Positions 47,001-56,322 of a stretch of DNA of 64,000 nucleotides are shown here, in pieces (within the stretch, counting starts at the first letter, position 1; each line of letters starts with the position of its first letter). A model generated the notes under the pieces. That model was not told the DNA's origin and made no database searches. It saw only the letters and a list, made by a program, of their open reading frames with translations. Source of the stretch: Solen grandis (lineage: Eukaryota > Mollusca > Bivalvia > Adapedonta > Solenidae); assembly GCA_021229015.1 (NCBI GenBank), contig CM037788.1, positions 37,224,024 to 37,288,023 on the forward strand, in the 5' to 3' direction. Both the position numbers and the translations under genes were made by a program.

Positions 47001-48306
47001 CCTTCTTCATCGGTGTTTACTTGATTTACCATCTACCAATGCCATCCTTCTCCTCGTCATCACCATCAACAACAACCGCAACATAAGCAACAGCGGCCGA
47101 AGCATGCATCATCATTATCGTGACCAGTGTCACCACCTAATTCATCATCATCATCATCAGAATCAACGTCGTCATCATCATCATCAGAATCAGAATCAAC
47201 ATCATCATAATAACCATCAAGAACAACACAAAAATAATACCATCATCGCCATCATCATCATAATCGCAAACATTACCACCGCCATCATCATCGTCATCGT
47301 CATCATCAACAACAACAATTTTTCCAAGTCACTGATTTGTCACTGATTGGTCAATTTAAAACAACAACAACAACATTATCATCATCACCATGTTTTTACG
47401 TAATTTATGTTTTTTAATATGAACATATTTCACTCACAGTTCCAGTCGGCAGGGAGTCATCGACCACCAATTCTCCGTTTCGTAGAGCGTACGGTTGAAT
47501 ATTGGGTGTTAATGACCGTACTTTGGATAAGGTCATTTCAATATTTCCTCCGTTTGGTGTTTTGATTGACATATCAAGTGACTCTCTGGTAAGAGGTTTT
47601 GAAGGAGCTACCGGTTCTTCAGTATTCGCATCACCATTTTGTCCAAATAGACTTCTTAGCTTATTCTGTAAAGTCTGACGTTTTTTCCTGATAGGTTTGC
47701 TCTCATCTTCAATCATAATATATAGATCATTTTAATCAATAAAAAAAATATAATTAAAGTGTGATGTATTAAAAAACTGCAGTTGGTGAATAATGAATGA
47801 TGGACTAATGAAAGAAGAACTTAAGATGATGATGATGATGATGATGATGATGGTGATAGTACTCTAAATGAATGGGGAAAATAAGAAGGTTATTCTTAAT
47901 TTACTTAGTGACGTCAAGCATATTACAGATCTGCTGTACACAGAGGCACAGGGTAAATCAACGACTGATCTCAATCAGGCTTCCTACTTGGAAAAAATCC
48001 ATGTTACTAAAGTTGAGCTAGAGCCCATAGGAGTGAGCAGTTAAAGTCAGAGACAATAGCCTTTCGGTCTCGGAGGACCAAATTAAAAAATAATGCATGT
48101 ACATGGCGTTCTTTGGAACTATAAAATCCGGAAAACATTTTTTTGTTGATTTTTTTCATGGAAGACTGAAATAATTCGTTTTACTCATCACAAAAATGAC
48201 AATTGGACGCGCACATTCTCTCACCGTTGTCAACGTTACCTATCACCCCTGCCAGAACGTACAACATCAGACTTAACAAAACGGCACACGCAAGTGGAAC
48301 CCTCAT
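34880..48306 (-). CDS. secreted M12B zinc metalloprotease, MIG-17/ADAMTS-like, 598 aa
   Basis: Fourteen coding exons: 48306-48240, 47706-47438, 46948-46868, 45125-45002, 44561-44390, 43492-43414, 42377-42294, 41514-41369, 40790-40738, 39884-39776, 37967-37800, 36847-36703, 36246-36136, 35068-34880. They total 1797 nt with all phases consistent. Residues 1-22 are a signal peptide (MRVPLACAVLLSLMLYVLAG); about 23-217 are the propeptide, ending in the furin site HKRKRR. The catalytic domain starts at VVELVIIADYAEY (224 onward). The zinc site HELGHSLSSSHD has His390, His394, His400, Glu391 and Asp401, with a Met-turn at Met414. Then follows an ADAMTS-type Cys-rich domain (CSDGAWCW, PNYCYTL, GTLCG, CNLGLCEN) and a Ser/Thr-rich tail. 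I see no thrombospondin repeat and no membrane segment. Role in matrix remodelling is inferred from the family (MIG-17 and ADAMTS). Exons 1-7 recur right of the assembly gap. Confidence 0.92.
35945..36052 (+). mobile_element. MetaSINE fragment
   Basis: CATTCAGTAGGCTTACGATA, TTGTTCTACCTGGGTGCCTC and GAGGTTTTCCTCTTCC are decayed Meta-domain blocks. It lies in the intron between metalloprotease exons 13 and 14 and is followed by an A run at about 36070. Confidence 0.55.
36069..36096. repeat. (A)n tract
   Basis: About 27 A about 40 bp before the donor of metalloprotease exon 13 on the plus-strand map; possibly the tail of the adjacent SINE fragment. Confidence 0.9.
36136..36246 (-). CDS. metalloprotease exon 13, ADAMTS-type Cys-rich domain
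   Basis: Acceptor TTTTTTTTCCAG, donor GTGAGG, 37 codons. Encodes CSDGAWCWNPADPNYCYTLY and RQGTLCGDSL, the CxxxxCWCxxxxxxxCYT...GTxCG pattern of ADAMTS/MIG-17 Cys-rich domains. Confidence 0.88.
36703..36847 (-). CDS. metalloprotease exon 12, linker/Cys-rich domain
   Basis: Acceptor TTCCTCGTAG, donor GTAAGT. Encodes LGAGNCMQTSTYSQTDYDSY and GVFLPVDTQCELNYGSGSRR then CY, the start of the Cys-rich region after the protease domain. Confidence 0.88.
37800..37967 (-). CDS. metalloprotease exon 11, third zinc His and Met-turn
   Basis: Acceptor GCGATTTCAG, donor GTAAAT. Encodes LSSSHDGSSGCSDTDFFLMG and PFMFSPCAVTSVHTF. His400 and Asp401 complete HExxHxxxxxHD, and FFLMG is the Met-turn. Confidence 0.93.
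39036..39310. repeat. dispersed repeat related to 25838-25920 and 62360-62440
   Basis: The left part repeats TTTGCATTACCGGTGATAGT of 25838. The right part (AGTACGAAAGCG, AAAAATGCAAACCAGCGGCG) is related in reverse orientation to 62360-62440 (CTCGCCGCTCGTTTGTATTT). Unknown element, probably a decayed transposon inside an intron of the metalloprotease. Confidence 0.4.
39776..39884 (-). CDS. metalloprotease exon 10, HELGH of the zinc site
   Basis: Acceptor CGACTATAG, donor GTATTC. Encodes AAWTGSMCNAGYSVSIIEDP and IDYAAAHELGH. His390, Glu391 and His394 are in this exon; the third His comes from the next one. Confidence 0.93.
40738..40790 (-). CDS. metalloprotease exon 9, 53-nt microexon
   Basis: Acceptor GATTCAAG, donor GTAATC. 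Found because exon 8 (phase 2) and exon 10 (phase 1) could not join directly. It restores frame and supplies KLNLATKNDDGSYDGNTLG between HDHILAIS and AAWTGSMC, where family members carry a similar loop. Confidence 0.82.
41011..41325 (+). other. 104-codon antisense open frame with a repeated N-terminal block
   Basis: A plus-strand open frame inside a metalloprotease intron, antisense to it. Its first half (KEINLMIARTIYANCTLIRN) is echoed at 44221-44320 (KEINLLIARTIYANCSLVRN). I do not recognise the protein. It may be a fragment of a transposon-encoded protein or chance. Confidence 0.25.
41032..41140. repeat. dispersed 110-bp repeat, copy 1 of 2
   Basis: AATCATGCAGAAACTAAAGA, TTGCTAGAACAATTTATGCC and CAGAAATATGCATCAACA are shared with 44212-44320 in the same orientation, about 3.2 kb away, both in introns of the metalloprotease. 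A third, corrupted copy lies near 52530-52630. Confidence 0.75.
41369..41514 (-). CDS. metalloprotease exon 8, catalytic domain with HDH
   Basis: Acceptor CATGCAG, donor GTAGGA, phase 0 to 2. Encodes SPWAQNNIQYGDTADVDRMM and RASFPPHDHILAIS. The HDH motif is conserved in M12B catalytic domains. Confidence 0.88.
41637..41765 (-). mobile_element. decayed SINE-like repeat related to 27625-27815
   Basis: AACTTATTTGTTTT and ACAGTACTTTGCG match the body of the tRNA-derived repeat at 27625-27815. The pol III head is too decayed to recognise. Confidence 0.35.
42294..42377 (-). CDS. metalloprotease exon 7, catalytic domain
   Basis: Acceptor CATATTTCAG, donor GTATGG, 28 codons in phase 0. Encodes MDLRFENLYEQTNDTDINFM and INAIIYSE, matching the VxxRYxxxxxxDIxxxIxxIxI segment of M12B proteases. 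Confidence 0.88.
42401..42617. mobile_element. piggyBac-like MITE, copy 3
   Basis: Element 42405-42613 (209 bp), flanked by TTAA at 42401-42404 and 42614-42617. It lacks most of one arm of the internal palindrome, which explains its shorter length. A corrupted copy is at about 50495-50730. Confidence 0.75.
42655..42778 (-). mobile_element. MetaSINE fragment
   Basis: On the minus strand: GGAAGCCTCCCAACTAGCTT, GACCTCCACCTGTCGATATA and AGTGTCGAAGCTACGG follow the order of the Meta block and tail of the complete SINE at 6741-6989. Confidence 0.55.
43414..43492 (-). CDS. metalloprotease exon 6, catalytic domain
   Basis: Acceptor CTTATTTCAG, donor GTAAGA. Completes Tyr238 and encodes WLDRSNNDSGMAKYTMQLYY then ILLANM, the early helix of the catalytic domain. 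Confidence 0.88.
43863..44205. repeat. minisatellite built on TAGTAGTCAAGTAAATGAG
   Basis: About 18-20-bp units with higher-order pattern (CAAGTAAATATAAGTAGTAG, CAAGTAAACGTCAA...). It lies between exons 6 and 5 of the metalloprotease. The right-hand contig has a corrupted version at about 52145-52500. Confidence 0.85.
44212..44320. repeat. dispersed 110-bp repeat, copy 2 of 2
   Basis: See 41032-41140. Differences between the copies are mostly single bases (AGAGATAAATCTAATG against AGAAATCAATCTATTG). Confidence 0.75.
44390..44561 (-). CDS. metalloprotease exon 5, furin site and start of catalytic domain
   Basis: Acceptor TTTTTTTCAG, donor GTGAGT (phase 2). Encodes TSTRKKRDILLDSKM, then HKRKRRADSVNN and VVELVIIADYAEYS. 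RKRR (residues 214-217) immediately before the first strand of the catalytic domain is the expected activation site. Confidence 0.92.
45002..45125 (-). CDS. metalloprotease exon 4, propeptide
   Basis: Acceptor ACGTTTAG, donor GTACGT, phase 0 to phase 1. Encodes LGSLYNGTEIYSVEPASATP, resembling the GxxxxxxGxYxIEP block of adamalysin propeptides. Confidence 0.85.
45146..45176. repeat. (ATC)n microsatellite
   Basis: About ten ATC units, just upstream (on the minus strand) of metalloprotease exon 4. Confidence 0.92.
46160..46500. mobile_element. MITE-like family D, copy 2
   Basis: Collinear with 21500-21875 over most of its length, with complementary ends AACCCACGGG and CCGTGGGTATCCGAC. A further copy at about 54795-55110 is the same locus in the right-hand contig. 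Confidence 0.65.
46868..46948 (-). CDS. metalloprotease exon 3, propeptide
   Basis: Acceptor CAATTTCAG, donor GTGAGT, 27 codons in phase 0. Encodes EMSLYNGDTNDTSAVFLMAC and DSTACNT. Confidence 0.85.
47107..47310. repeat. (CAT/CAA)n-rich low-complexity region
   Basis: Interrupted CAT and CAA triplets. The His-rich open frame across it (HHHHQNQ...) is a product of the repeat, not a gene. The right-hand contig repeats it at 55711-55920. Confidence 0.88.
47438..47706 (-). CDS. metalloprotease exon 2, propeptide
   Basis: Acceptor GATTGAAG, donor GTGAGT. Encodes ESKPIRKKRQTLQNKLRSLF and a hydrophilic propeptide segment ending VDDSLPTGT. RKKR at residues 29-32 is an additional dibasic site near the N-terminus. 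The acceptor lacks a strong polypyrimidine tract, so the exact 5' edge is less sure. Confidence 0.8.
47825..47855. repeat. (GAT)n microsatellite
   Basis: About nine GAT units in the first intron of the metalloprotease; repeated at about 56441-56469. Confidence 0.92.
48240..48306 (-). CDS. metalloprotease exon 1, signal peptide
   Basis: ATG at 48306-48304, 22 codons plus one base, donor GTAACG. Encodes MRVPLACAVLLSLMLYVLAG then VI: a short n-region and a hydrophobic core typical of a secretion signal. Confidence 0.82.
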
Positions 48307-49006
48307 TCTGTGCCTGAAAGTCACTGAAATAAACGAATAGACCATCTCACTCCGAAAGTAGACGTAATCCTACGTAAATCAACGAACACTTCCCGAACAC
48401 CTAATCTACATGCATGTACTGGTGTAACCTTTCAAACATTGTTCAATGGGAAACAAGAAAATTTTTGATGCCAAGCATCAAAGACGCCGCGCATGTTTTT
48501 GAAGCACGACTTAAATAAGGCAAAGCCATACAGAAAGGTCAAAAAAACAAAACACACACAAAAAAAAAAAAACACAAAAACACAAACACACACACAACTT
48601 ATATCACCAGATTATTCAGAAATATAGAGCAAAAAAAGTACAGAAAATACTTTAATTATAGTTGATACATTATGTAATGATGATTTAAGATGACATACAT
48701 TTACTAATCTATACATCAATGAAGGTGCATTTTACAACAGGTAAATCATTTCTTATATAATTGTTGGAATAGTTAGGGTCTGCAAGATGCATGAAATTTG
48801 CAGACATTAAGGTACTAAGGGGGTATTAATGTCAATGTAAAAAAAAATCACCATCATCAGCAGCAGCAGCAAGAACAAAGGCAATGATGACGAAAAATTC
48901 AATACAGATAAGTTTTTTATTTGGTAAGGGAATTATGTACAGGTCCCAGTATTAATTAACAATCTACTTCCCTTGATAATGTAGCGTGACGTAGGGGTTT
49001 GGCATA

Positions 49007-49718
49007 TTTTTAGCTCACCAGAGCACGAAGTGCTCAGGGTGAGCTATTGGGATCACCCTTCGTCCGTCGTCCGTCGTCAACAATTTACTTTGAAAATCAT
49101 CTTCTCTGAAACCGCTGGACAGAATTTGATAAAACTTGGCATGTATGATCCTTGGTTACGCCTCTACAAAGATTGCTCAAATAAAGTTGATCCATGAAGA
49201 ACTCTGGTTGCCATGGCAACAAATAGAAAAAATAATTGAAAACTTTGAAAATCATCTCCTCTGAAACCGCTGGACAGAATTTGATAAAACTTGGCATGTA
49301 TGATCCTTGGGTGGGCCTCTACAAAAATTGCTCAAATAAAGTTGATCCATGAAGAACTCTGGCTGCCATGGCAACAAATAGAAAAAATTATTGAAAACTT
49401 TGAAAATCATCTCCTCTGAAACCGCTGGACAGAATTTGATAAAACTTGGCATGTATGATCCTTGGGTGGGCCTCTACAAAAATTGCTCAAATACAGTTGA
49501 TCCATGAAGAACTCTGGTTGCCATGGCAACAACTAGAAATAATAATTGAAAACTTTGAAAATCATCTCCTCTGAAACAAATGGTCAGAATTTATTTTCCT
49601 TTGGCAAAACCATGAATGTCTACAATAATTGCTAAAATAAAGTTGATCCCTTGAAAAATGAGGCCCCTAGGGGGTTGGTTAATTTCCTTATATACTCTAT
49701 ATAGAAAACATCAAAATA
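49007..49718. mobile_element. satellite-bearing Helentron-like element, family B (left contig)
   Basis: Opens with AGCTCACCAGAGCACGAAGT, whose GAGCACGAAGTGCTC is a perfect hairpin, then CGTCCGTCGTCC repeats. Four head-to-tail units (49088, 49243, 49398, 49553) have a period of 155 bp. Here its 3' end is not reached; the matching 3' end is seen in the right contig at 59331-59350. Confidence 0.65.
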
Positions 49719-50000
49719 CTTTTTAGCTCACCTGAGCACGTGTGCTCAGGATGAGCTTTTAGGATCGATGAATGTCCGTCGTCCGTCCGTCCGTCCGTCC
49801 GTCCGTCCGTCTGTCCGTCCGTCCGTCCGTCCGTCCGTCGTCCGTCGTCCACAATTTGTTCGTTTGCACTCTAGCATCTTCATTTTATGAGCAATTATCT
49901 TCAAACTTTAAAACAATGTTTATAACCATAAAATCTCGGCCAAGTTCGATTATGGCTGATATCGGAACATTAGGTCAGGAGTTATGCCCCTTTTAAAATT
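49719..50000. mobile_element. second family B 5' end, cut by the gap
   Basis: TTTTAGCTCACCTGAGCACG with hairpin GAGCACGTGTGCTC, then a long (CCGT)n tract (about 49777-49845) and unique-looking core sequence up to the N gap. The right contig has no such copy at the equivalent point (58172). Confidence 0.6.
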
Positions 50001-50100
50001 NNNNNNNNNNNNNNNNNNNNNNNNNNNNNNNNNNNNNNNNNNNNNNNNNNNNNNNNNNNNNNNNNNNNNNNNNNNNNNNNNNNNNNNNNNNNNNNNNNNN
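50001..50100. other. assembly gap (100 N)
   Basis: Exactly 100 N, the usual placeholder for a gap of unknown size. It separates the two copies of the duplicated block. Confidence 0.99.
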
Positions 50101-50394
50101 AAATTATTATCGTATTTTTTTTGCATATCGTATTACATAAAAAAAAATTCTGCACCTTGCATTTAAGTTATAAAATTTTTATTTCAAAAAAATCTGTTTT
50201 TTATTGACCAAAAATTTTAGAGAAAAAAAAATATCTGGGAGAATTGGTTGCTAAATAGACGGTAGAGAGAAACGAAAAAAGTACCAAGGCGGGGAGAAAC
50301 GTCCTACCTCAAATTTTTTATGATTGCAAAATACGCTATAAAGAGAAAACATCCCAAAACCCCAAGATAAAAAAAAAACCCATACCTCAGAGTA

Positions 50395-53300
50395 TATGTT
50401 TCGCATTAATCATAAAGGGTTGATGTCGGGTGTCATTGGTCTGTCGTAGGATTTTAAACCGCAAGCCCATCTAAAAATTATGTGTGAAAAAACCCTTTAA
50501 ACCCCTTTTCCCCTATGGGAGGTTTCCCTTTAAAAAGGGACCTATGCAAAAGCTAAAACCAAAATCAGCCTGCGAGAAAACTGTTCGCTGTTTCCTCAGG
50601 GTTGGAAATGAGGATTTTAAAATTTAAAAATTTGGTAAGGTTTCAGTTTGGCTTTCGCGATCAGGCTCTATTTTGGTTCCCTTTGGTCCCGTCAAAATGA
50701 GTATATGGGGGAAAAGGGGTTTTTTTTTTAAAATATAAATGATAAACCATGTCCGTGTTGTCGTTTCACCCCCCTGTTTTTCCCCGTAGCTTCGACACTA
50801 TCAGATATATATCGGGCAGGTGGAGGCGACGGGGACACCCGGAAAAAAAAACCACTGAACTACTTTCAAGCTAGTTTGGGGGGGCTTCCTTGCGTGACAA
50901 TTTAAATTTAAAAAAATATAAATAAAATATTTTAAATGCGATTATAAAATGCTTTAATTTAAAAAAAAAGGGAGATAAAAAAAGAATTATAATGATCTTG
51001 ATTTGCCCCCCCGCCCCAACAAAATCCTTTTTTTTCTGGGTTTCCCCCTTTCCCCCTTTTTTATTTACCCTTAAATTTATTTTATCCCCTAAAAAGAAGG
51101 GTTTTTAACCCCAATTTTTTTATGATTTCCCCTTTTTGCGCAAGGGTGAGATTTGCACTTTTAAAAAAGCCCCCCCTAGCAAAAGGGTTTTGTGTTAACG
51201 GAAAATTTCCCAAAAGCCCCTTGAATTTAATTTTTTATTAAAAAATTTAGTTTTTGCCCCTTTGTTTAGGGAGTTCCCGGATTTTTTGGGCCCGGGTTTT
51301 TAGTATTTAAAGTTTTTGGATATAATTTCCCGGGAACATGTTTTTTCACAGACCCATTTTGACATCCATATTCTTGTGATTTTTTATGGCCCGACAAAAT
51401 TTTCCCATTTTGGGACTTGAAGCCTTTGGGGGGCAAAATTTACTGGCACCCCCCGTTTTTGGGGGTCCCGGTTTTTCCCCCCCCCCCGAAGGGCCCCCAA
51501 TTTTTGGAGAAGGGCCCCAAATTTTCTAATACGCAGTCCCCCGGGGGACTCAAAATTCCCCCATTGGGGCGTTTTTTAAAACACAGAAAGGGTTTAAAAA
51601 ACAAGCTATCCCCCCAAATAATTTTTTGATAAACCTTAACCTGGGTTTTCCAATAGAATTTTAGTAAAAGTTTTCATGTGTTTTAGCCATTCCCGAATCA
51701 TTATTGCCCCCTGTCCAAAAACCCAAATGAAATAAGGGGAAGGCCTTTAGGTTAGCCCCCAAATGTCCCTCATTCAAATTTTATTATTAATTACCCCGTG
51801 TTTTGATCCCGATATTTCTTAAATTTTTTTTAAACTTCGAAATGAAAAATTTTTTTTCTTTTAATAAATTGGTTTTTTTCCCCAAAGGGGCCCGCCTCCT
51901 TTTTATTTGAACCCAATAAAAACCCAAAAAAATTTTCTTTATTCAATTTTTTTACAAACAAATCACTTTTTTTGGGATTAATAATTTTGCCCAAAAATTT
52001 AAATTTTGTTTTGTTTAAAATTTTGTATGTGCAAAATAATGTTTGTTCCCCGTTCGAGGTTTTAATGAAATGGAAACCCCAATTAAACCATTTTTTTAAA
52101 TGAAAAAACCACTAACCCGGGGGTATTTTTTTAAAAAAAATGTAAATAAATAGTAGTCAAGTAAATTTAGGTTGTTTGTCAAGTAAAAAGTAGTAGGCAA
52201 GTAAAAATAAGTAGTAGTAAGTAAACGTCAATAAAATGGTAAACCCCCCAAGTAAATGAAGGGAATAGTCAAGTTAAATGAGTGTAGGCAAGTAAAATTA
52301 ATATAGTCAAGTAAAGTCCCCAAATAAAAATTTTAGTAAAAAGTCAAGTAAATGAGTATAGGGCAAGTAAATTTTAAGTAGTAGTCAAGTAAATAAATAG
52401 TAGTCAAGAAAGTGAGAAAATAGTCAAATAAATTTGTAGTCGTAGTAAAGAAAATTTAGTAGTAAAAAAAGAAAATATGTAGTAGTTAAAAAAAATGAGT
52501 ATTCAAGAAAATTTTTTTTTTAAATTTAAAATCATGCAGAAACTAAAAAAATTCAATTATTGATTGCCTAGAAAAATTTTTATCCCAAACTGCTCTTGGT
52601 CAGAAATATCCCTTCAAAAATTTTTTTTTTAAAGCAAATAAGTGGAAAATTAATAAAAGAGCAGTAGTTGTGGGGTTTACCAGTTTTTCCAACCCTCCCC
52701 CTACTCAAAAAGAGAATTCCCTTTTAGTCGGCTTGATGACCAGCCCCAAACGCCGTTTTTCCACACTTTTCCCGCCCGGGGCCCCCCCTTTTCTCTTTTT
52801 GGATACGCTCCCCGCATCTTGGGTCCAGCAAGTTGTCCCGCTTTTTTCCCTAGTCGAGGTTGGAACCCCAAAGGCTACCCCCCCATTCCGACGCGATTCC
52901 TGAAAAAAAAAATTTTTTTTTTTAAAAGTCAAGGCATTGGGTAAGTTGAAATAAAAAAAAAATTTGATTACCCAACCCCAAAAACAAAAACTTTTTTGGT
53001 GTTGTTGTGTGTGAGTTTTTTTTTCTCCATTACTTTTCCCCCGGGTTTTTTAACCCCCCCCCCCATAAGAAAAATTTTTTTGAAGTTTTAAAGCCCCTTT
53101 CCCCAATCATTCAAGCAAAAACAATTTGCCATTTAGCCCCTTGCATCCCTTTTTATCTTTTTTTTCCCGTTTTTTCCCCTGCTTTTAAAGTTAAAAGTAT
53201 CTGCCCTCTTCCCTTTGAAGTTTTTATCCCCCCAAAAGTTTTTTTTCAAAGGTTTTTTATCTACACCCTATGTACCCTAAGGTAGAATAGATATCAAACT

Positions 53301-53527
53301 TTACCGGGGAGCTCAATTTTTAAACCCAAGAACCCCTTTTTTTAAAAACCAAAATTATATTTTAATTTTTTACGAATACCCCCGATTTTTTAAACGTCCC
53401 CATGACTTTCCGTCTGGGCTGTACGTTTCCTTTCAGGGCCCGTTCTTTTAATTTGGCGGGAAAAAAAGGGGGAGCTGAGGGGGGTTCTACGGAATTTTAT
53501 CTCTGTCCCATTTAAAAGTGACCCCAA
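50395..53527 (-). pseudogene. corrupted copies of metalloprotease exons 7 to 4
   Basis: Exon 7 at about 50395-50470, exon 6 at about 51641-51727, exon 5 at about 52708-52899 and exon 4 at about 53400-53526 are recognisable. Each has several frame-breaking indels and acceptor sites changed (for example CAG lost before exons 7, 6 and 4). The errors are homopolymer-type and affect introns equally, so this is probably poor sequence, not gene decay. Confidence 0.75.
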
Positions 53528-54794
53528 TAAACTTGCAATGGAAGAAAATATCATCATCATCCCCCCAATATTGTTATTCAAATTTAAATTATCATCCCCA
53601 AATTTTTTTTCACAGAAACCCTTTCCCCTATTTTTAAAAATCTCGTTATTTTTTAAGGGAAGAATTTTTTGAAGAAGTGTGGGAGTTTTTAGTATAAAAA
53701 AACAAAAACTTTTTGATTATTAATTTTTTGTTAGATAAATTTTTTTATTTTACCCATTCATTTTTTGCCCACCACCTTTTATTTTATTAGTAGGTAGTTT
53801 TAGTTTTTGTTTTTTATCAAAATTTTTGAAATTTCTTTTTCTAAGTAAAACGTAGCCCCTAAAAAAAATTAGTAAAAATGCGGGTTGGTGGGGTTTTCAA
53901 ACTAACAAAACAAACAATTTTTTCCTTTTCCCACTCTTTATTTTTTATTTAAATAAAGGGGCCATTATGGAGATACCTTATTTTGATTTTTGTCACATTT
54001 TGGGGAGGGGTTTGGGAAAAGTTTTATTTAAAATTTTGAAATAATTATTTGTGTTCCCCCTTTTTTTTCCCCTTGGTTTTTTTAATGACTTGTTGCATTC
54101 ACACTGTATTTATTGTTTTTTGGAAAAATGGGGTTTAATAAAAAAACCGGATTTCGTTTTTTTATTATTCCCCCTTTTTAAAGAAGGGCCAGAATTCCTT
54201 TTCCCCCCTTTGGGGTATATGAGAAACAAAGTTTTTGGTAACAACAAAAAATTTTTTTTTTAATTAATTTAATTTTTTTTTATCTTGATTTCCCAAAGTT
54301 TTTAATTATATTTAAAAAATTTTGTTTTGGAATTTTTTTTTGAATAATTTTAATGCCCCCACTATTTGTTTTGTAATAGGGGGAAAAAAGTTATTGGGCC
54401 CCCCCAATCCTTTAAAAATTTTTCCCGTAAGGTCCCGGGTTGCCCCCAAATTTTTGGAAATGTGATCGGGGCCCATCAAGAATCGGGGTTTTTTAGTAAA
54501 TACTTAGGCCCAAAATTGGCCCTTAACTCCAAGGGGAAGGGAAACCCCTTGCACCCTGCACTGAAAGGTCTTTTAAAAAGAAATTTAAAAGACCATGTTT
54601 TTATTCTAATGATGGATGGGTTACCTTAAAAAACCCCGATATATTCCCCATACATTAAAGGTAATTCATAAGTAACATTTTATACCCCAAATTACTGGTC
54701 TTACCCCCATTGATAATATTTTATAAAACATTTTTGTTTCCCCAAAATAATTTTAAAACCCCTGTTAAAAAATTGGGAATTTTAATGAATATGT

Positions 54795-55110
54795 CAGAGT
54801 CAAAAACCCCCCGGGGCCCCCTTTCCCCTTGTTACTCCAAACAACGCCCGTTGGATTATTAGTTAGCATTTGCCTTTAAATCGATTATTTGAAAAGCCGC
54901 GCCACTTTTCGAAACCCCATTTTGGTAGTTGGGATCCCCCTGGCCAAAATAGAAATTTCCGTATTTAGGCATTAGACAAACTTTCCCCAACTATCTCCTT
55001 TTGACTGGTCGATTTACCTCTTATAATATCCTTATAATGATAAGTGCTGGCCAAGTATCCCACGACTTGACAGATGTAACAGGCAGCCGTGAGTATCCGA
55101 CGCTGTGAAT
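54795..55110. mobile_element. MITE-like family D, copy in the right contig
   Basis: Same locus as 46160-46500 seen in the duplicated block; its left part is corrupted and an internal segment is missing. Confidence 0.6.
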
Positions 55111-55475
55111 AAGTAGATGAAATGTAAATTTATACCCTCGTTCGATATTTCGATTATTTAACCTCGGGATTGCATTTGTATATTGCACTTATATTGTACT
55201 GAGAATAAATCATACAAAAAATTTGATTAACAGTTATATATCACAAATAAAACTCAGTCGAGCCATATTGATGCATTAGGTTTTCATAAACTGACACTTC
55301 CTTCCATTCACATACAATGATGAAATATAATTAAAACGTTCACCTAACTCAACATAAACCCAAACATATTCACATGTGAGTAACGTGATAATGCGTGATT
55401 TATACCATATAGCTTTGAGAGGGATTAGTTGAATCTATGGTGTTTTACATACACACAGGATTTGTTTGAACTCAC

Positions 55476-55556
55476 TGTGTTGCACGCTGTACTGTCGCAA
55501 GCCATCAAGAACACGGCCGAGGTGTCATTTGTATCTCCATTGTAAAGAGACATCTC
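55476..55556 (-). CDS. metalloprotease exon 3, second copy (intact)
   Basis: Identical protein to exon 3 at 46868-46948 (LYNGDTNDTSAVFLMAC), with intact splice sites. Downstream exons 4-7 of this copy are corrupted and exons 8-14 are absent on this side of the gap. Confidence 0.85.
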
Positions 55557-56053
55557 CTGAAATTGAAAAACAGATTTGATTTTAGTTTCGTATTTTGACG
55601 CCAATGTTCCTTCTTCATCGGTGTTTACTTGATTTACCATCTACCAATGCCATCCTTCTCCTCGTCATCACCATCAACAACAACCGCAACATAAGCAACA
55701 GCGGCGAAGCATGCATCATCATTATCGTGACCAGTGTCACCACCTAATTCATCATCATCATCATCAGAATCAACGTCGTCATCATCATCATCAGAATCAG
55801 AATCAACATCATCATAATAACCATCAAGAACAACACAAAAATAATACCATCATCGCCATCATCATCATAATCGCAAACATTACCACCGCCATCATCATCG
55901 TCATCGTCATCATCAACAACAACAATTTTTCCAAGTTACTGATTTGTCACTGATTGGTCAATTTAAAACAACAACAACAACAACAACAACATTATCATCA
56001 TCACCATGTTTTTACGTAATTTATGTTTTTTAATATGAACATATTTCACTCAC

Positions 56054-56322
56054 AGTTCCAGTCGGCAGCGAATCATCGACCACCAATTCTCCGTTTCGTA
56101 GAGCGTACGGTTGAATATTGGGTGTTAATGACCGTACTTTGGATAAGGTCATTTCAATATTTCCTCCATTTGGCGTTTTGATTGACATATCAAGTGACTC
56201 TCTGGTAAGAGGTTTTGAAGGAGCTACCGGTTCTTCAGTATTCGCATCACCATTTTGTCCAAATAGACTTCTTAGCTTATTCTGTAAAGTCTGACGTTTT
56301 TTCCTGATAGGTTTGCTCTCAT
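56054..56322 (-). CDS. metalloprotease exon 2, second copy (intact)
   Basis: Same protein as exon 2 at 47438-47706, with a few silent base differences (for example GGGAGTCATCG against GCGAATCATCG on the plus strand). Silent-only change is what two alleles would show. Confidence 0.85.

Larger units (their letters stand above)
42026..49722. repeat. duplicated block, left copy
   Basis: This whole interval recurs at 50101 to about 58180 in the same order and orientation, including metalloprotease exons 1-7. The left copy is clean sequence. See the finding on a false duplication around the gap. Confidence 0.92.

Noticed and set aside
47107..47346. His/Gln-rich open frame (also at 55711-55953).
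   Set aside because: It is the translation of a CAT/CAA microsatellite lying antisense in an intron of the metalloprotease.
49097..49452. Two near-identical 66-codon minus-strand open frames.
   Set aside because: They are the same frame read through adjacent 155-bp tandem units and have no protein features.
50101..54700. Many short open frames in the right-hand copy (for example 51417-51629, 52670-52903, 53007-53285, 54366-54629).
   Set aside because: They arise from corrupted sequence. The clean copy at 42026-46900 shows no such frames at the matching positions.
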